Assembly: GCA_963732925.1 (NCBI GenBank)
Contig: CAVTBJ010000005.1
Coordinates: 124,001-188,000 of the forward strand
Direction: 5' to 3'
Source: DASZRZ01 sp963732925
GTDB lineage: Bacteria; Acidobacteriota; Terriglobia; Terriglobales; Acidobacteriaceae
DNA: 64,000 nucleotides
Part shown: one piece after another, positions 17,639-26,348 of the stretch
Layout of the letters: each line of letters opens with the position of its first letter
Position numbering within the stretch: the stretch's first letter is position 1
Program-made: the position numbers and the translations under genes
Notes under the pieces: generated by a model
The model's input: the letters and a program-made list of their open reading frames with translations, nothing else
Database searches by the model: none
Told to the model about the DNA's origin: nothing

Positions 17639-18829
17639 ATGATTCACACAGGACGTCATTTTCTGCAAATTCCCGGTCCCACGAATGTTCCGGACCGAAT
17701 TCTGCGGGCCATGGACCGCCCGGTCATCGACCACCGCAGCGCTGAATTCGCCGAGCTCGGCAAGGAGGTCCTGGAAGGGCTGCGCGCGGTATTTCAGACG
17801 CATGGCCACGTGATCGTATATCCGGGATCGGGTACGGGCGCGTGGGAAGCGGCCATCGTGAACACCCTGTCGCCGGGTGACCGGGTGCTGATGTTTGAGA
17901 CCGGGGCTTTTTCCCAGCTCTGGCGGCAAGTAGCGGAGCGGCTCGGCGTGCACGTGGAGTATGTACCCGGCAACTGGCGGCGCGGCGCTTCCGCAGCGGA
18001 AGCCGAGGCGAGGTTGGCGTCCGACGAGAAACACACGATCCGGGCCGTGATGGTCGTTCATAACGAAACCTCGACCGGGGTGACGAGCCGAATCCCGGAG
18101 ATTCGCCAGGCCATGAACCGGGCCAGACATCCCGCACTGCTGCTGGTGGATACGGTGTCGTCGCTTGGATCGATCGACTTCCGGCAGGATGAGTGGGGAG
18201 TCGACGTCACCGTGGCGGGCTCGCAAAAAGGTCTGATGCTGCCGCCGGGGCTCGGCTTTAACGCCATCTCGGAAAAGGCTTTGGCGGCTAATAAGACTGC
18301 GGGACTCCCGCGCTCCTACTGGGATTGGCAGGAGATGCTGAAGGCCAATCGCTCCGGATTCTTCCCCTATACTCCGGCGACGAATCTTCTTTATGGGTTG
18401 CGGGAGGCGCTGCAGATGCTGCGGGAGGAAGGTCTGGACAATGTGTTTCGCCGCCATGCGCGGCACGGAGAAGCTACTCGCGCAGCGGTGCGGGCCTGGG
18501 GTCTGGAACTGCACTGCGAAGAGCCGCGAGAGTATTCCAATTCACTGACCGCAGTGCGCATGCCGGAAGGCCATAATGCAGACCATTTGCGAAATGTAAT
18601 CCTGGAAAGCTTCGATATGTCGCTGGGCGCGGGTCTGTCCCAGCTGGCGGGCAAAGTGTTCCGCATCGGCCACCTCGGAAGCTTTAACGACCTGATGCTG
18701 GCGGGAACCCTGAGCGGCGTCGAAATGGGATTGCGCCTGGCCGGAGTTCCCCATCAGACAGGGGGTGTCCTGGCAGCTCTGGATTGCCTTGCGCCCAAGG
18801 CCGCGCAACAGGTCGCGCAAGTCCGATAG
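17639..18829 (+). CDS. Class V aminotransferase, serine-glyoxylate aminotransferase-like
   Basis: This 396-residue PLP enzyme begins with the subfamily hallmark PGPTNVPDRILRAM and PVIDHRS (residues 13-33). The PLP lysine is K197 in VAGSQKGLMLPPG, with the cofactor Asp in LLVDTVSSLGS. Serine-glyoxylate aminotransferases convert serine plus glyoxylate to hydroxypyruvate plus glycine; related enzymes act on alanine or aspartate. Length is normal. It is transcribed away from the SDR operon under the shared operator, so it may feed amino nitrogen or remove glyoxylate in the same catabolic scheme. A GAGG sequence lies 8 nt before the ATG. Confidence 0.9.
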   Translation: MIHTGRHFLQIPGPTNVPDRILRAMDRPVIDHRSAEFAELGKEVLEGLRAVFQTHGHVIVYPGSGTGAWEAAIVNTLSPGDRVLMFETGAFSQLWRQVAERLGVHVEYVPGNWRRGASAAEAEARLASDEKHTIRAVMVVHNETSTGVTSRIPEIRQAMNRARHPALLLVDTVSSLGSIDFRQDEWGVDVTVAGSQKGLMLPPGLGFNAISEKALAANKTAGLPRSYWDWQEMLKANRSGFFPYTPATNLLYGLREALQMLREEGLDNVFRRHARHGEATRAAVRAWGLELHCEEPREYSNSLTAVRMPEGHNADHLRNVILESFDMSLGAGLSQLAGKVFRIGHLGSFNDLMLAGTLSGVEMGLRLAGVPHQTGGVLAALDCLAPKAAQQVAQVR

Positions 18830-18891
18830 AAAGCGCCAACGCTTGTGCGGAAGAGGACCCTCGGCTGCATCCGAACTGCCGAGGCGTTCCC

Positions 18892-19602
18892 TCACGGTTC
18901 ACTCTTCAACGTGCCCAGCAGCTCTTCCGCGTACTGCGCGCCTTCGGGTGTGTCCTCGTGCTTGAAGTAGACGTAGGCATCGCCGGGGAGCGCGGCAAGT
19001 TTTTCCGCCAGGGCTTCGCGTTCCGAGGGCGAATACTCAGGCCTGCGCAGGCGGAAGTAACTGAAGTCCGCCGTCTGCACCCCGGGCGTGGCCAGCTTTT
19101 CGCTTTCGGCGAGACAGAGCGCGGCATTAAAGCGGCGCAGCAGATCGAAGATGGGCTCACTGAACCAGGACTCGTGGCGGAACTCGAACGTGTAGCGTCC
19201 GCTGCGCGGCAGCGCGGTAAGGAAGGCTTCCAGCAAGGGAGCGTCGGCCTTCTGGTACGGAGGAAGCTGGAAGAGGACCGTCCCCAGGCGTCTCGCTTCG
19301 GCCAGCGGCTGCAGCGATGCCAGGAAGCTGCGAGTGAATTCTTCTGCGTCGCGCAGCCGCTTGACGTGCGTGATCGTCTGGTGCGCCTTGACGGAAAAGC
19401 AAAAGCCTTGGGGCGTAGCGGCGATCCATCCCGTGAGCAGCTTTTCGGTGACGAAGCGGCGGAAGGTGTAGTTGAGCTCCACGGAATTGAGGCGCGTGGC
19501 GTAGTACTGGAGAAATTTGTTCGATGCCAGCTTGGGCGGATAGAAGCTCGGCTTCCAGCTCGGGTACGCCCAGCCCGAGGTGCCTGCAAACAGATGCTCC
19601 AT
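18892..19602 (-). CDS. DUF72 (YecE-like) protein
   Basis: This protein of about 236 residues is in the DUF72 TIM-barrel family. Family features are FAGTSGWAYPSWKPSFYP at the N-terminus, NSVELNYTFRR, FCFSVKAHQTITH, LFQLPPY and a C-terminal AYVYFKHED. The biochemical function of the family is not established. I prefer the ATG at 19602 (MEHLFAGTSGW) over one 12 nt upstream because homologues begin there. It is convergent with the aminotransferase and divergent from the EVE-domain gene. Confidence 0.88.
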   Translation of the reverse strand: MEHLFAGTSGWAYPSWKPSFYPPKLASNKFLQYYATRLNSVELNYTFRRFVTEKLLTGWIAATPQGFCFSVKAHQTITHVKRLRDAEEFTRSFLASLQPLAEARRLGTVLFQLPPYQKADAPLLEAFLTALPRSGRYTFEFRHESWFSEPIFDLLRRFNAALCLAESEKLATPGVQTADFSYFRLRRPEYSPSEREALAEKLAALPGDAYVYFKHEDTPEGAQYAEELLGTLKSEP

Positions 19603-19668
19603 TGCGTCTCCCAATCTTTTCCTGCCTCGGGGAAGGCGGATCTAGTCTGATTGTGAACGGCGAATTAC

Positions 19669-19688
19669 AAATTTCAAATTTGAAATTT
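19669..19688. repeat. AAATTT-rich perfect palindrome
   Basis: A 20-bp perfect palindrome built from AAATTTC/GAAATTT units, extended by further AAATTT copies to about 19693, in the short divergent region between the DUF72 and EVE genes. It is far more AT-rich than its surroundings and immediately precedes the TACAAT box of the EVE gene. It could be an UP-like element or a regulator site. Confidence 0.5.
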
Positions 19689-19694
19689 CAAATT

Positions 19695-19700
19695 TACAAT
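19695..19700 (+). promoter_or_regulatory. Putative -10 box (TACAAT) of EVE gene
   Basis: TACAAT ends 8 nt before the ATG at 19709. Transcription would begin at or next to the start codon, and no Shine-Dalgarno is present. Confidence 0.5.
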
Positions 19701-19708
19701 TCTTACCC

Positions 19709-20092
19709 ATGCCCTACCTTCTTAAGACCGAGCCCGGCGTTTACTCCTTTGCGCAACTGGAACGGGAAAAACAGACTGTGTGGGACGGAGTCACCAATCC
19801 CGCGGCGGTGAAGAACCTGCGCGCAATGCAACCCGGAGACCAGCTCATCATCTATCACACAGGGGATGAGAAGCGCGCGGTGGGAACGGCGTCGGTGGTT
19901 TCCGTCGACACCAACGACGCCAAAAATCCGCAAGTGGTGATTCGCGCCGGCAAGGCGGCCGCCCAGCCGGTTACGCTGGCGGAAATGAAAGCCAATAAGC
20001 TGTTTGCCGAGTCGCCTCTGGTGCGCCAGGGCCGGCTTTCGGTGGTGCCGCTCAGCGATGCGCAATATCGCTTTCTGGCGGCGGGCAAGTAG
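19709..20092 (+). CDS. EVE domain protein
   Basis: This 127-residue protein is a single EVE domain (PUA-like fold, PF01878). It shows the opening YLLKTEPGVYSFAQLE, the WDGVTNPAAVKNLRAMQPGD block and YHTGDEKRAVGTA, all typical. EVE domains are thought to bind modified bases in DNA or RNA; the physiological role of the stand-alone bacterial form is not known. It is slightly shorter than common relatives of 140-155 residues. The pterin dehydratase gene follows 31 nt later. Confidence 0.9.
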   Translation: MPYLLKTEPGVYSFAQLEREKQTVWDGVTNPAAVKNLRAMQPGDQLIIYHTGDEKRAVGTASVVSVDTNDAKNPQVVIRAGKAAAQPVTLAEMKANKLFAESPLVRQGRLSVVPLSDAQYRFLAAGK

Positions 20093-20123
20093 GCGAAAAC
20101 CAAGGCATCAATGGGGAGGGATT

Positions 20124-20453
20124 ATGTCGGAGCTGGCATCCAAAACCTGCGTTCCCTGTCGCGGAGGCGTCCCGCCGCTCGCAGGCGAAGAGTTGAGCCG
20201 TCTGCAGAAGCAGGTACAGGGGTGGGACGTGGTGAAGGGTCACCATCTGCACAAGGCCTATACCTTCCCGGATTTCAAAAGCGCACTGGCGTTTGTGAAC
20301 CGCGTGGGAGAAGTCGCCGAGGAGCAGGGACATCATCCCGACATCTTTCTGGCGTGGGGCAAGGTGGAGATCACCATCTGGACGCACAAGATCGACGGGC
20401 TGACGGAGAGCGACTTTATTCTGGCGGCCAAACTGGATCAGTTGCCTCGGTAG
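20124..20453 (+). CDS. phhB: 4a-hydroxytetrahydrobiopterin dehydratase
   Basis: This 109-residue protein (PF01329) dehydrates pterin-4a-carbinolamine, recycling the pterin cofactor of aromatic amino acid hydroxylases. The active-site signature is GHHPDIFLAWGKVEITIWTH, with the paired His and the later His, and DFILAAKLDQL closes the domain. I start at the ATG at 20124 because GGGAGGG lies just upstream; the frame is open further back, within the EVE gene. The N-terminal CVPC pair is an extra seen in some relatives. No hydroxylase gene is nearby. Confidence 0.9.
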   Translation: MSELASKTCVPCRGGVPPLAGEELSRLQKQVQGWDVVKGHHLHKAYTFPDFKSALAFVNRVGEVAEEQGHHPDIFLAWGKVEITIWTHKIDGLTESDFILAAKLDQLPR

Positions 20454-20463
20454 GCTGCCGGCT

Positions 20464-21069
20464 CTACGTTACATGGCCGTTGCCGCCGGCTTTCTTACGG
20501 GCCTGCACGGCGCGCTTCAGATTGGGCAGCAGGGCGCGGTAGTACTCCAGCAGCGAGCCGATGCGTTCCTGCTCCGAGCGCATTCCCAGCAGGGTCTGCT
20601 TGAAATCCAGATCGAAGGGCATCACGCTGGCCAGTTGAAAGGAAAGCTCGGGCTCGTCGACCGGCGGCGTCTGCGCGTCCGCTCCCAGCAGTCCGATGAC
20701 CTGAGCGTGCGCCTCCAGCAGATCGCTGATCTGACTGGGGCCGGCGGTGGAGCTTTCATCCTCGAAATACTGTACTTCTCCGCGCAGGAAGTTGCGCTCC
20801 TGGTCGAGGCGAACGACCCGGAAGCGGCTCTGGCCCTGGGTCACGATGTCGAGCCGTCCGTCCTCGTAGGTTTTGGTGACCTCGACAATTTCGGCGACGC
20901 AGCCGACCTCGGCGACACCGTTCTCCACCGCCCGGACAACGCCGAATGGCTGCCCGGCCTGCAGCAGTTCTCCAATCATTTCCTTGTAGCGCGGCTCGAA
21001 GATGTGCAGCGGCAGCGCCATGCCGGGAAACAGCACGACCTCAAGCGGGAACAGCGGAACCAGCTCCAT
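20464..21069 (-). CDS. LON substrate-binding domain protein
   Basis: This 201-residue protein consists only of the Lon N-terminal domain (PF02190): PLFPLEVVLFPGMALPLHIFEPRYKEMI at the start, then the beta-rich core (GVAEVGCVAEIVEV, DGRLDIVTQGQSRFRV) and a C-terminal helical bundle. It lacks the ATPase and protease domains of Lon. Stand-alone forms are common in bacteria and have no settled function. It ends 10 nt from the convergent pterin dehydratase gene. Confidence 0.9.
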   Translation of the reverse strand: MELVPLFPLEVVLFPGMALPLHIFEPRYKEMIGELLQAGQPFGVVRAVENGVAEVGCVAEIVEVTKTYEDGRLDIVTQGQSRFRVVRLDQERNFLRGEVQYFEDESSTAGPSQISDLLEAHAQVIGLLGADAQTPPVDEPELSFQLASVMPFDLDFKQTLLGMRSEQERIGSLLEYYRALLPNLKRAVQARKKAGGNGHVT

Positions 21070-21268
21070 TGGCAGGATTGTACGCCTTCAGGTTTCCCTT
21101 TCGAGTTCCAGCTTTGAGTGCCGGTTCACTGGATTTCAGCTCGTTTTCGGCCTTTCGATTTCCTGCGGCGCGGATTCAGAACTGGCCAGGGCGGGCGCAA
21201 GTGGGAGATACTGAAGTAGTGGCGCTGGAAGAGGCGGACAACTCCCAAACCTGGCGAAGGAGAACCAT

Positions 21269-22018
21269 TTGGCGCAGCTGATGAGAACTTCCAATCCCGC
21301 ATTAGGACGAGATGCCTTCCGCACCGGTGTGGCCGGCTTTGGCGACACCATGACCGTGGCGGGCACGGTCAACAAAACCGGCATTCTGCTGTTGTGCGTG
21401 GTTGCCACCGCGGCCTGGACCTGGAACCGCCTTATGGCGGCGCCCTCTCCCGAAACCGTGGGCCCGGCCATCCTGATTGGCGGCATCGGCGGTCTGGTAC
21501 TGGCCGTGGTCACCATTTTCAAAAAGGAATGGTCCCCGGTAACGGCGCCGATTTATGCCCTGCTGGAAGGGCTGGTGCTGGGCGGGGTTTCCGGAATGTT
21601 CGAGCTGCGTTATCCGGGCATTGCCATCCAGGCGGTAAGCCTCACCTTCGGCACCCTGGTGGTTCTGCTGCTGGCGTACCGCTCCGGCGTGATCCGCGTG
21701 ACGGAGAAGTTTCGCCTCGGAGTGGTTGCCGCCACAGGCGGAATCTTCGTCTTTTATCTGGCCTCGTTTGTGCTGGGCTTTTTCGGGATCCACTTCAGCA
21801 TGATTCAGGGATCGGGCATGCTGGGCATTGGCTTCAGCGTGTTTGTCGTGATTGTGGCGGCGCTGAACCTGGTGCTGGACTTTGACCTGATCGAAAGCGG
21901 GGCTAGAGAGGGTGCTCCCAAGTACATGGAGTGGTACGGCGCGTTCGCGCTGATGATTACGCTGATCTGGCTGTACTTCGAGATTCTGCGCCTGCTGTCG
22001 AAGATGCGCGAGAGATAG
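21269..22018 (+). CDS. Bax inhibitor-1/YccA family membrane protein
   Basis: This 249-residue protein has about seven hydrophobic helices and the YccA-type N-terminus (SNPALGRDAF) with NKTGILLLCVVATAAWTW as first helix. DFDLIESGAREGAPKYMEWYGAF near the C-terminus is the conserved loop of this branch. The family forms pH-sensitive leak channels or modulates membrane proteases. The start is TTG at 21269: AAGGAG at 21257-21262 is 6 nt upstream, while the next ATG (21281) would be 18 nt away. Confidence 0.9.
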   Translation: MAQLMRTSNPALGRDAFRTGVAGFGDTMTVAGTVNKTGILLLCVVATAAWTWNRLMAAPSPETVGPAILIGGIGGLVLAVVTIFKKEWSPVTAPIYALLEGLVLGGVSGMFELRYPGIAIQAVSLTFGTLVVLLLAYRSGVIRVTEKFRLGVVAATGGIFVFYLASFVLGFFGIHFSMIQGSGMLGIGFSVFVVIVAALNLVLDFDLIESGAREGAPKYMEWYGAFALMITLIWLYFEILRLLSKMRER

Positions 22019-22107
22019 TTCACCGCGGACGCGCGGATCCAAAGACCAAGTACCGGAAAACGCCTGCTGATTTGCACGGATCAACACGCATCAGAACAGC
22101 GGTGTGA

Positions 22108-22113
22108 TTTAAT
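22108..22113 (+). promoter_or_regulatory. Putative extended -10 (TGATTTAAT) of DUF3892 gene
   Basis: TTTAAT with an upstream TG ends 6 nt before the GTG at 22120, consistent with a leaderless transcript. No Shine-Dalgarno is visible. Confidence 0.45.
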
Positions 22114-22119
22114 CCCACT

Positions 22120-22422
22120 GTGGCTCGTAAGCGCATCATCTGCATTACCCGAAAATTCAAAGATGAAGATCCGCACCGGCACATCAGTCACCTGGGAATC
22201 GGTGATGAGGGCGGCTGGACGCAGACGCTGATGTCGGAAGAAATCATCCGTCACCTGCGCAGCGAGAGCGGCGACCGCTATTTCGTGCGCGGACGCGATG
22301 GCTGGGAGTCGGAGGTGCGGCTCGGCAAATGTCCCTTTTGTAGGCCGGAGCATGAGTTTCTGTGCTCAGCTCCCGACCTGACGGCCAGGGACAAGCTCCT
22401 GACCTTGCCGGAATGCGGGTAG
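22120..22422 (+). CDS. DUF3892 domain protein
   Basis: This 100-residue protein starts with ARKRIICITRKFKDEDPHRHISHLGIG, followed by a Trp-rich core (GGWTQTLMSEEI, DRYFVRGRDGWESEVRL); this matches the small DUF3892 family of unknown function. The C-terminal part contains CPFC and a further Cys, hinting at metal binding. It begins with GTG right after a -10-like box. Confidence 0.75.
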   Translation: MARKRIICITRKFKDEDPHRHISHLGIGDEGGWTQTLMSEEIIRHLRSESGDRYFVRGRDGWESEVRLGKCPFCRPEHEFLCSAPDLTARDKLLTLPECG

Positions 22423-22558
22423 ATTTTCGGCGAGCGGACGAACAGTAGGCGGTACTGTGGGGTTCTCAACCAAACGCCGAGTTCCCCTTCGGCCTACCAC
22501 TTCACTTGCTGCACACGAAATAGGGTCGCCACTTTGGGAGCTGACAGGACGTCAAAGA

Positions 22559-22873
22559 TCACAGGCGAGAATGGCCGCTCGATGCACGTGCCCGGGCTGT
22601 AAGGCGGCGTTTGAAGAAGAGTCGAAGCTGCCAACAAATGATTACGATCAGCCCCAATGGGATTAGTAGAATAACGGCTGATAGAGTAAACCCGGTTGCT
22701 ACCGAGAGTACCCATTTCCAATCTATGCGGGCCAAGTTATCAGCGTGGTTAAGCAGAGTGTAGAGGACCCAGGCAGCCGGTAGCCCCACGAGCCACAACC
22801 AAAACCTCTTCCGGCTTTGTTCCCGTTCGCGTCGCCATTCGTTGCATAGTGCGTTCCATGTCTTAGTGAACAT
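22559..22873 (-). CDS. Small membrane protein, two helices, unrecognised
   Basis: A 104-residue frame with two clear hydrophobic segments (FWLWLVGLPAAWVLYTLL and VATGFTLSAVILLIPLGLIVIICW), a basic N-terminus (NEWRREREQSRKRFW) and a basic C-terminus. The local DNA is more AT-rich than its neighbours. I do not recognise a family. The membrane-protein pattern supports it as real. Confidence 0.5.
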   Translation of the reverse strand: MFTKTWNALCNEWRREREQSRKRFWLWLVGLPAAWVLYTLLNHADNLARIDWKWVLSVATGFTLSAVILLIPLGLIVIICWQLRLFFKRRLTARARASSGHSRL

Positions 22874-23091
22874 ACCGACCTTTCTATTGCGGGCACATTC
22901 TAGCCCAAATACCCGACGCGGGGCGGCTTCTAGATAGGGGCAGGTAAATCACTCTTGTTCTTGGCATAATTCGAGGTCGCTTCCCTTGTTTCGCGAGGTA
23001 GTAGCCAGGCAAGGGCAAAATTACCGAAACTTCCACTGGGGGAGCGCATCTCAAACGGTAGACTGAAGTCACATCCGAGCCGGGGGTTCCC
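22874..23091. other. 218-nt region upstream of msrP
   Basis: No gene is evident. It should contain the msrPQ promoter; TAGACT at about 23060 is a weak -10 candidate. Confidence 0.35.
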
Positions 23092-24030
23092 ATGGTAATC
23101 AAGCAGAAGCCGGACATTCCGTCGTCCGAAATCACACCCAAGCATGTCTATCTGAACCGCCGCAATTTCATCGCGGGAGCGGCGGTGGCGGCGGGCGCCG
23201 GGTTGATTGGCATTCCCTATCTGGCCCAGGGGGCGGACAAGATCGAAAAGGTTGTCCAGGGGCCGTTTGGCACCGACGAGAAGTGGACTCCGCTGAAGGA
23301 CATCACCAACTACAACAACTTTTACGAGTTCAGCACGGACAAATACGAGCCCGCTGAGAAGGCCAAGAACTTTCGCACCCGGCCCTGGACCGTCAAGGTG
23401 GACGGCGAGATCAGCAAGCCGAAGACCTACGACGTGGACGAAATCATCAAGATGGCCTCACCCCAACAGCGTGTTTACCGGCACCGCTGCGTGGAAGGCT
23501 GGTCCATGGTGATTCCCTGGGTAGGTTTTCCTCTCAACGAGCTGATCAAGCGGGTGGAGCCTACGTCCAAGGCGAAATATGTGGAGTTCACTACGCTGTA
23601 TGACCCCAAGCAGATGCCGGGGCAGCGCTCGGATGTCCTGGACTGGCCGTACACGGAGGGGTTGCGCATGGATGAAGCCATGCACCCACTGGCGATTCTA
23701 AGTTTTGGCCTGTATGACGAGACGCTGCCCAACCAGGACGGGGCGCCGCTGCGCGTCGTTGTGCCTTGGAAGTACGGATTCAAAAGTGCGAAATCACTGG
23801 TGAAAATCAGCTTTGTGGAGAAGCAGCCGCCAACGGCCTGGAACAAGGCAGCCCCCAACGAATACGGGTTCTACTCCAACGTGAACCCCAACGTCGACCA
23901 TCCCCGCTGGAGCCAGGCACGGGAGCGCCGCATTGGCGAGTTCTTCAAGCGCAAGACGCTGATGTTCAACGGTTACGGCGACCAGGTGGCAAGTCTCTAC
24001 AAGGGAATGGATTTGAGAAAGTATTTCTGA
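23092..24030 (+). CDS. msrP: Protein-methionine-sulfoxide reductase catalytic subunit MsrP
   Basis: This 312-residue molybdenum enzyme repairs oxidised methionines in envelope proteins. The N-terminus carries a twin-arginine signal (NRRNFIAGAAVAAGAGLIG, residues 22-40), so it is exported folded by Tat. The molybdopterin-ligating cysteine is C133 in RHRCVEGWSMVIPWVG. FYEFSTDKYEP and the WNKAAPNEYGFYSNVNP block near the C-terminus are characteristic. msrQ follows on the same strand and supplies electrons. Confidence 0.96.
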   Translation: MVIKQKPDIPSSEITPKHVYLNRRNFIAGAAVAAGAGLIGIPYLAQGADKIEKVVQGPFGTDEKWTPLKDITNYNNFYEFSTDKYEPAEKAKNFRTRPWTVKVDGEISKPKTYDVDEIIKMASPQQRVYRHRCVEGWSMVIPWVGFPLNELIKRVEPTSKAKYVEFTTLYDPKQMPGQRSDVLDWPYTEGLRMDEAMHPLAILSFGLYDETLPNQDGAPLRVVVPWKYGFKSAKSLVKISFVEKQPPTAWNKAAPNEYGFYSNVNPNVDHPRWSQARERRIGEFFKRKTLMFNGYGDQVASLYKGMDLRKYF

Positions 24031-24076
24031 GCCCTGCGGAAGCGGGCCGAACCGCCAGAGACCGGCTCGTGGTTTG

Positions 24077-24092
24077 CCGGCCTGAAGGCCGG
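24077..24092. repeat. GC-rich hairpin between msrP and msrQ
   Basis: CCGGCC-TGAA-GGCCGG forms a perfect 6-bp stem with a tetraloop in the 118-nt spacer. There is no T-run, so it is more likely an mRNA-stabilising or attenuating element than a terminator. Confidence 0.45.
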
Positions 24093-24148
24093 TTCTGGCA
24101 AGCTGGAGCTTCTTCGGAACCACGAGGGTCAGGATCTTTTCGCAGCCT

Positions 24149-24790
24149 GTGATCAACACAAAACATATCCGTTGGCTCAAGATTCCGGTTTTTCTTGCCT
24201 GCCTGCTCCCGCTGGGACATCTGGTGTGGAAAGGCCTCAACGATATGCTGGGGGCCAATCCCATCGAGGTGATCACGCGCTCCACCGGCTTCTGGACGCT
24301 GACCTTCCTGATGATCACCCTGGCGGTCACGCCGGTGCGCAAGCTGACCAGCATGTCCTGGCTGATCCGCTTTCGCCGCATGCTGGGGCTGTTCGCATTC
24401 TTCTACGGCTGCCTGCACCTGATGACCTACGTGTGGCTGGACCAGTTCTTTGACTGGATGGGCATGCTCAAGGACATCGAAAAGCGGCCCTTCATCACCG
24501 TGGGATTCACGGCGTTTGTGCTGATGCTGCCGCTGGCCATTACCTCTACCCAGGGCTGGATTCGCAGATTGGGAGGCAAGCGCTGGCAGGCCCTGCACCG
24601 GTTGATTTATCTCTCGGCCCTGGCCGGAGTGGTGCATTTCTACTGGCTTGTGAAGGCGGACGTCCGCGTGCCCCTGAGGTATGCTGCGGTGCTGGCAGTG
24701 CTGTTGAGCTATCGACTGGCAAAGTACATCACGAGTTCCCGGATCAAGTCGGTTCCGCGAAGACGCGAAGAGGCCGTAGCGGGCGACTGA
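24149..24790 (+). CDS. msrQ: MsrQ heme-binding membrane subunit
   Basis: This 213-residue inner-membrane protein of the ferric-reductase-like family delivers quinone-derived electrons to MsrP. About six helices are visible. Candidate heme ligands are the His in GLFAFFYGCLHLMTYVWLDQ and the His residues of ALHRLIYLSALAGVVHFYW. GTG start at 24149, 118 nt after msrP. Length and order are normal for the msrPQ pair. Confidence 0.95.
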   Translation: MINTKHIRWLKIPVFLACLLPLGHLVWKGLNDMLGANPIEVITRSTGFWTLTFLMITLAVTPVRKLTSMSWLIRFRRMLGLFAFFYGCLHLMTYVWLDQFFDWMGMLKDIEKRPFITVGFTAFVLMLPLAITSTQGWIRRLGGKRWQALHRLIYLSALAGVVHFYWLVKADVRVPLRYAAVLAVLLSYRLAKYITSSRIKSVPRRREEAVAGD

Positions 24791-24877
24791 AACAGCCTTC
24801 AGCAATCAGCATCAGGTATTCAGCTTAATCGAGGTTTTCCATCCGCATCGCTCCGCCGCGAGGGTCCCCTCCGGGCG

Positions 24878-26128
24878 TCACTCGCTGGTGAAGTAGTCCA
24901 CGGCGACCGGGGTCTCGAACATGGAGTAATCGCGAGTGACGACGGTGATGCCGGAGTCGGTGACGTAGTAGCGCTGGCGGTCGGCTTCAGTGTCATATCC
25001 GATCACGCTGCCTTCGGGGATGTGCACGTCACGATCGACAATGGCGCGGCGGATACGGCAGTGGCGGCCGATGTTGACGTGGCTGAAAACGATCGATGAG
25101 TCCACCTCGGCATACGAATTCACGCGCACATCGGGGGAGAGAACGCTGCTACGCACAACTCCTCCGGAGACGATGCAGCCCGCCGAAACCAGGGAGTCGA
25201 GCGAGGCGCCCATGCGCTTGGCTTCAGAGAAGACGAACTTGGCCGGCGGATATTGCCTCTGGTAGGTGCGAATGGGCCAGGCTTTGTCGTAAAGATTAAA
25301 CACGGGGGAAATGGAAACCAGGTCCATATTGGCCTCGTAGTAGGCTTCCAGAGTGCCCACGTCGCGCCAATACAGGGCTTCCTTCTTGTTCTCGTCGACG
25401 AAATTGTAGCTGTAGACCTTATAGTCCTCCATCATTTTGGGGAGGATGTCGTGCCCGAAATCATGCGAGGAACTGGGGTCTTCGGCGTCCTTCAGCAGCA
25501 CCGGGATGAGGACATCCGTATTAAAGAGATAAACTCCCATGGAGCCGGACACCATGCGGGGGTTATAAGGAGAGCGCAGGCTGGTAACCTTGGGCTTCTC
25601 CTCGAAGCCAACCACGCGCCCGTCACGGTCCACATCGACCACGCCGAAGCGAAAGCTCTCCGTGGGCTCGATGAGAATGGTGGCCAGGGTAACGTCGGCG
25701 CCCGAGTCGCGATGCTGCTGCAGCATGCGCTCGTAATTCATCTTGTAAATGTGGTCGCCGGATAGAATCAGAACGTAACGTGGCTCTTCCGATCCGATGG
25801 AGTAAATATTCTGGTAAACGGCATCGGCGGTGCCCAGGTACCAGTTCTCGCTGACCCGCTTCATGGGCGGCAGAATTTCCACGAACTCGCCCAGATCGCG
25901 GGCCACGATATTCCAGCCTTCACGAATGTGGCGGTTCAAACTGAGCGCCTTGTATTGCGTGAGGATGTAAATATGGCGCAGGTCGGAATTAATACAGTTG
26001 GACAGCGTGACATCGATGATGCGGTAAATGCCACCCCACGTGACCGCGGGCTTTGCGCGGTCGCGAGTCAGCGGGTAAAGTCGCTCCCCGGCTCCGCCGG
26101 CCAATAGAACTCCCAGGGTATCCTTCAT
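24878..26128 (-). CDS. glgC: Glucose-1-phosphate adenylyltransferase
   Basis: This 416-residue enzyme makes ADP-glucose for glycogen. The nucleotidyltransferase domain opens with LLAGGAGERLYPLTRDRAKPAV. The catalytic Asp lies in WYLGTADAVYQN and SGDHIYKMNY is the substrate block. A C-terminal left-handed beta-helix (hexapeptide repeats, about 300-390) carries the allosteric region. No glg partner genes are adjacent, so it is likely transcribed alone or with the small gene upstream. Confidence 0.96.
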   Translation of the reverse strand: MKDTLGVLLAGGAGERLYPLTRDRAKPAVTWGGIYRIIDVTLSNCINSDLRHIYILTQYKALSLNRHIREGWNIVARDLGEFVEILPPMKRVSENWYLGTADAVYQNIYSIGSEEPRYVLILSGDHIYKMNYERMLQQHRDSGADVTLATILIEPTESFRFGVVDVDRDGRVVGFEEKPKVTSLRSPYNPRMVSGSMGVYLFNTDVLIPVLLKDAEDPSSSHDFGHDILPKMMEDYKVYSYNFVDENKKEALYWRDVGTLEAYYEANMDLVSISPVFNLYDKAWPIRTYQRQYPPAKFVFSEAKRMGASLDSLVSAGCIVSGGVVRSSVLSPDVRVNSYAEVDSSIVFSHVNIGRHCRIRRAIVDRDVHIPEGSVIGYDTEADRQRYYVTDSGITVVTRDYSMFETPVAVDYFTSE

Positions 26129-26348
26129 AGTCCGTCCGGTCTGATTTTTGAAGCGATCCGGTCATGCCGCACCCGGATTCTGGGCTACGGAGTGCGTCCC
26201 GGGGGACTGATGGTAGCACATGGGCTGAATCACCGCCTAAAGAGGCTACATAGGGCGGAATAGATTGTTTCGGCGAAGACGCGACTGACCTGGCGGTGTG
26301 TCTCTTCCGAGCGCCGCACGGTCGCCAGGACCGGCGCCATGCCGGTGG

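Noticed and set aside
24061..24148. Reading the msrP-msrQ hairpin as a transcription terminator.
   Set aside because: No T-run follows, and msrP and msrQ are a functional pair expected to be co-transcribed.
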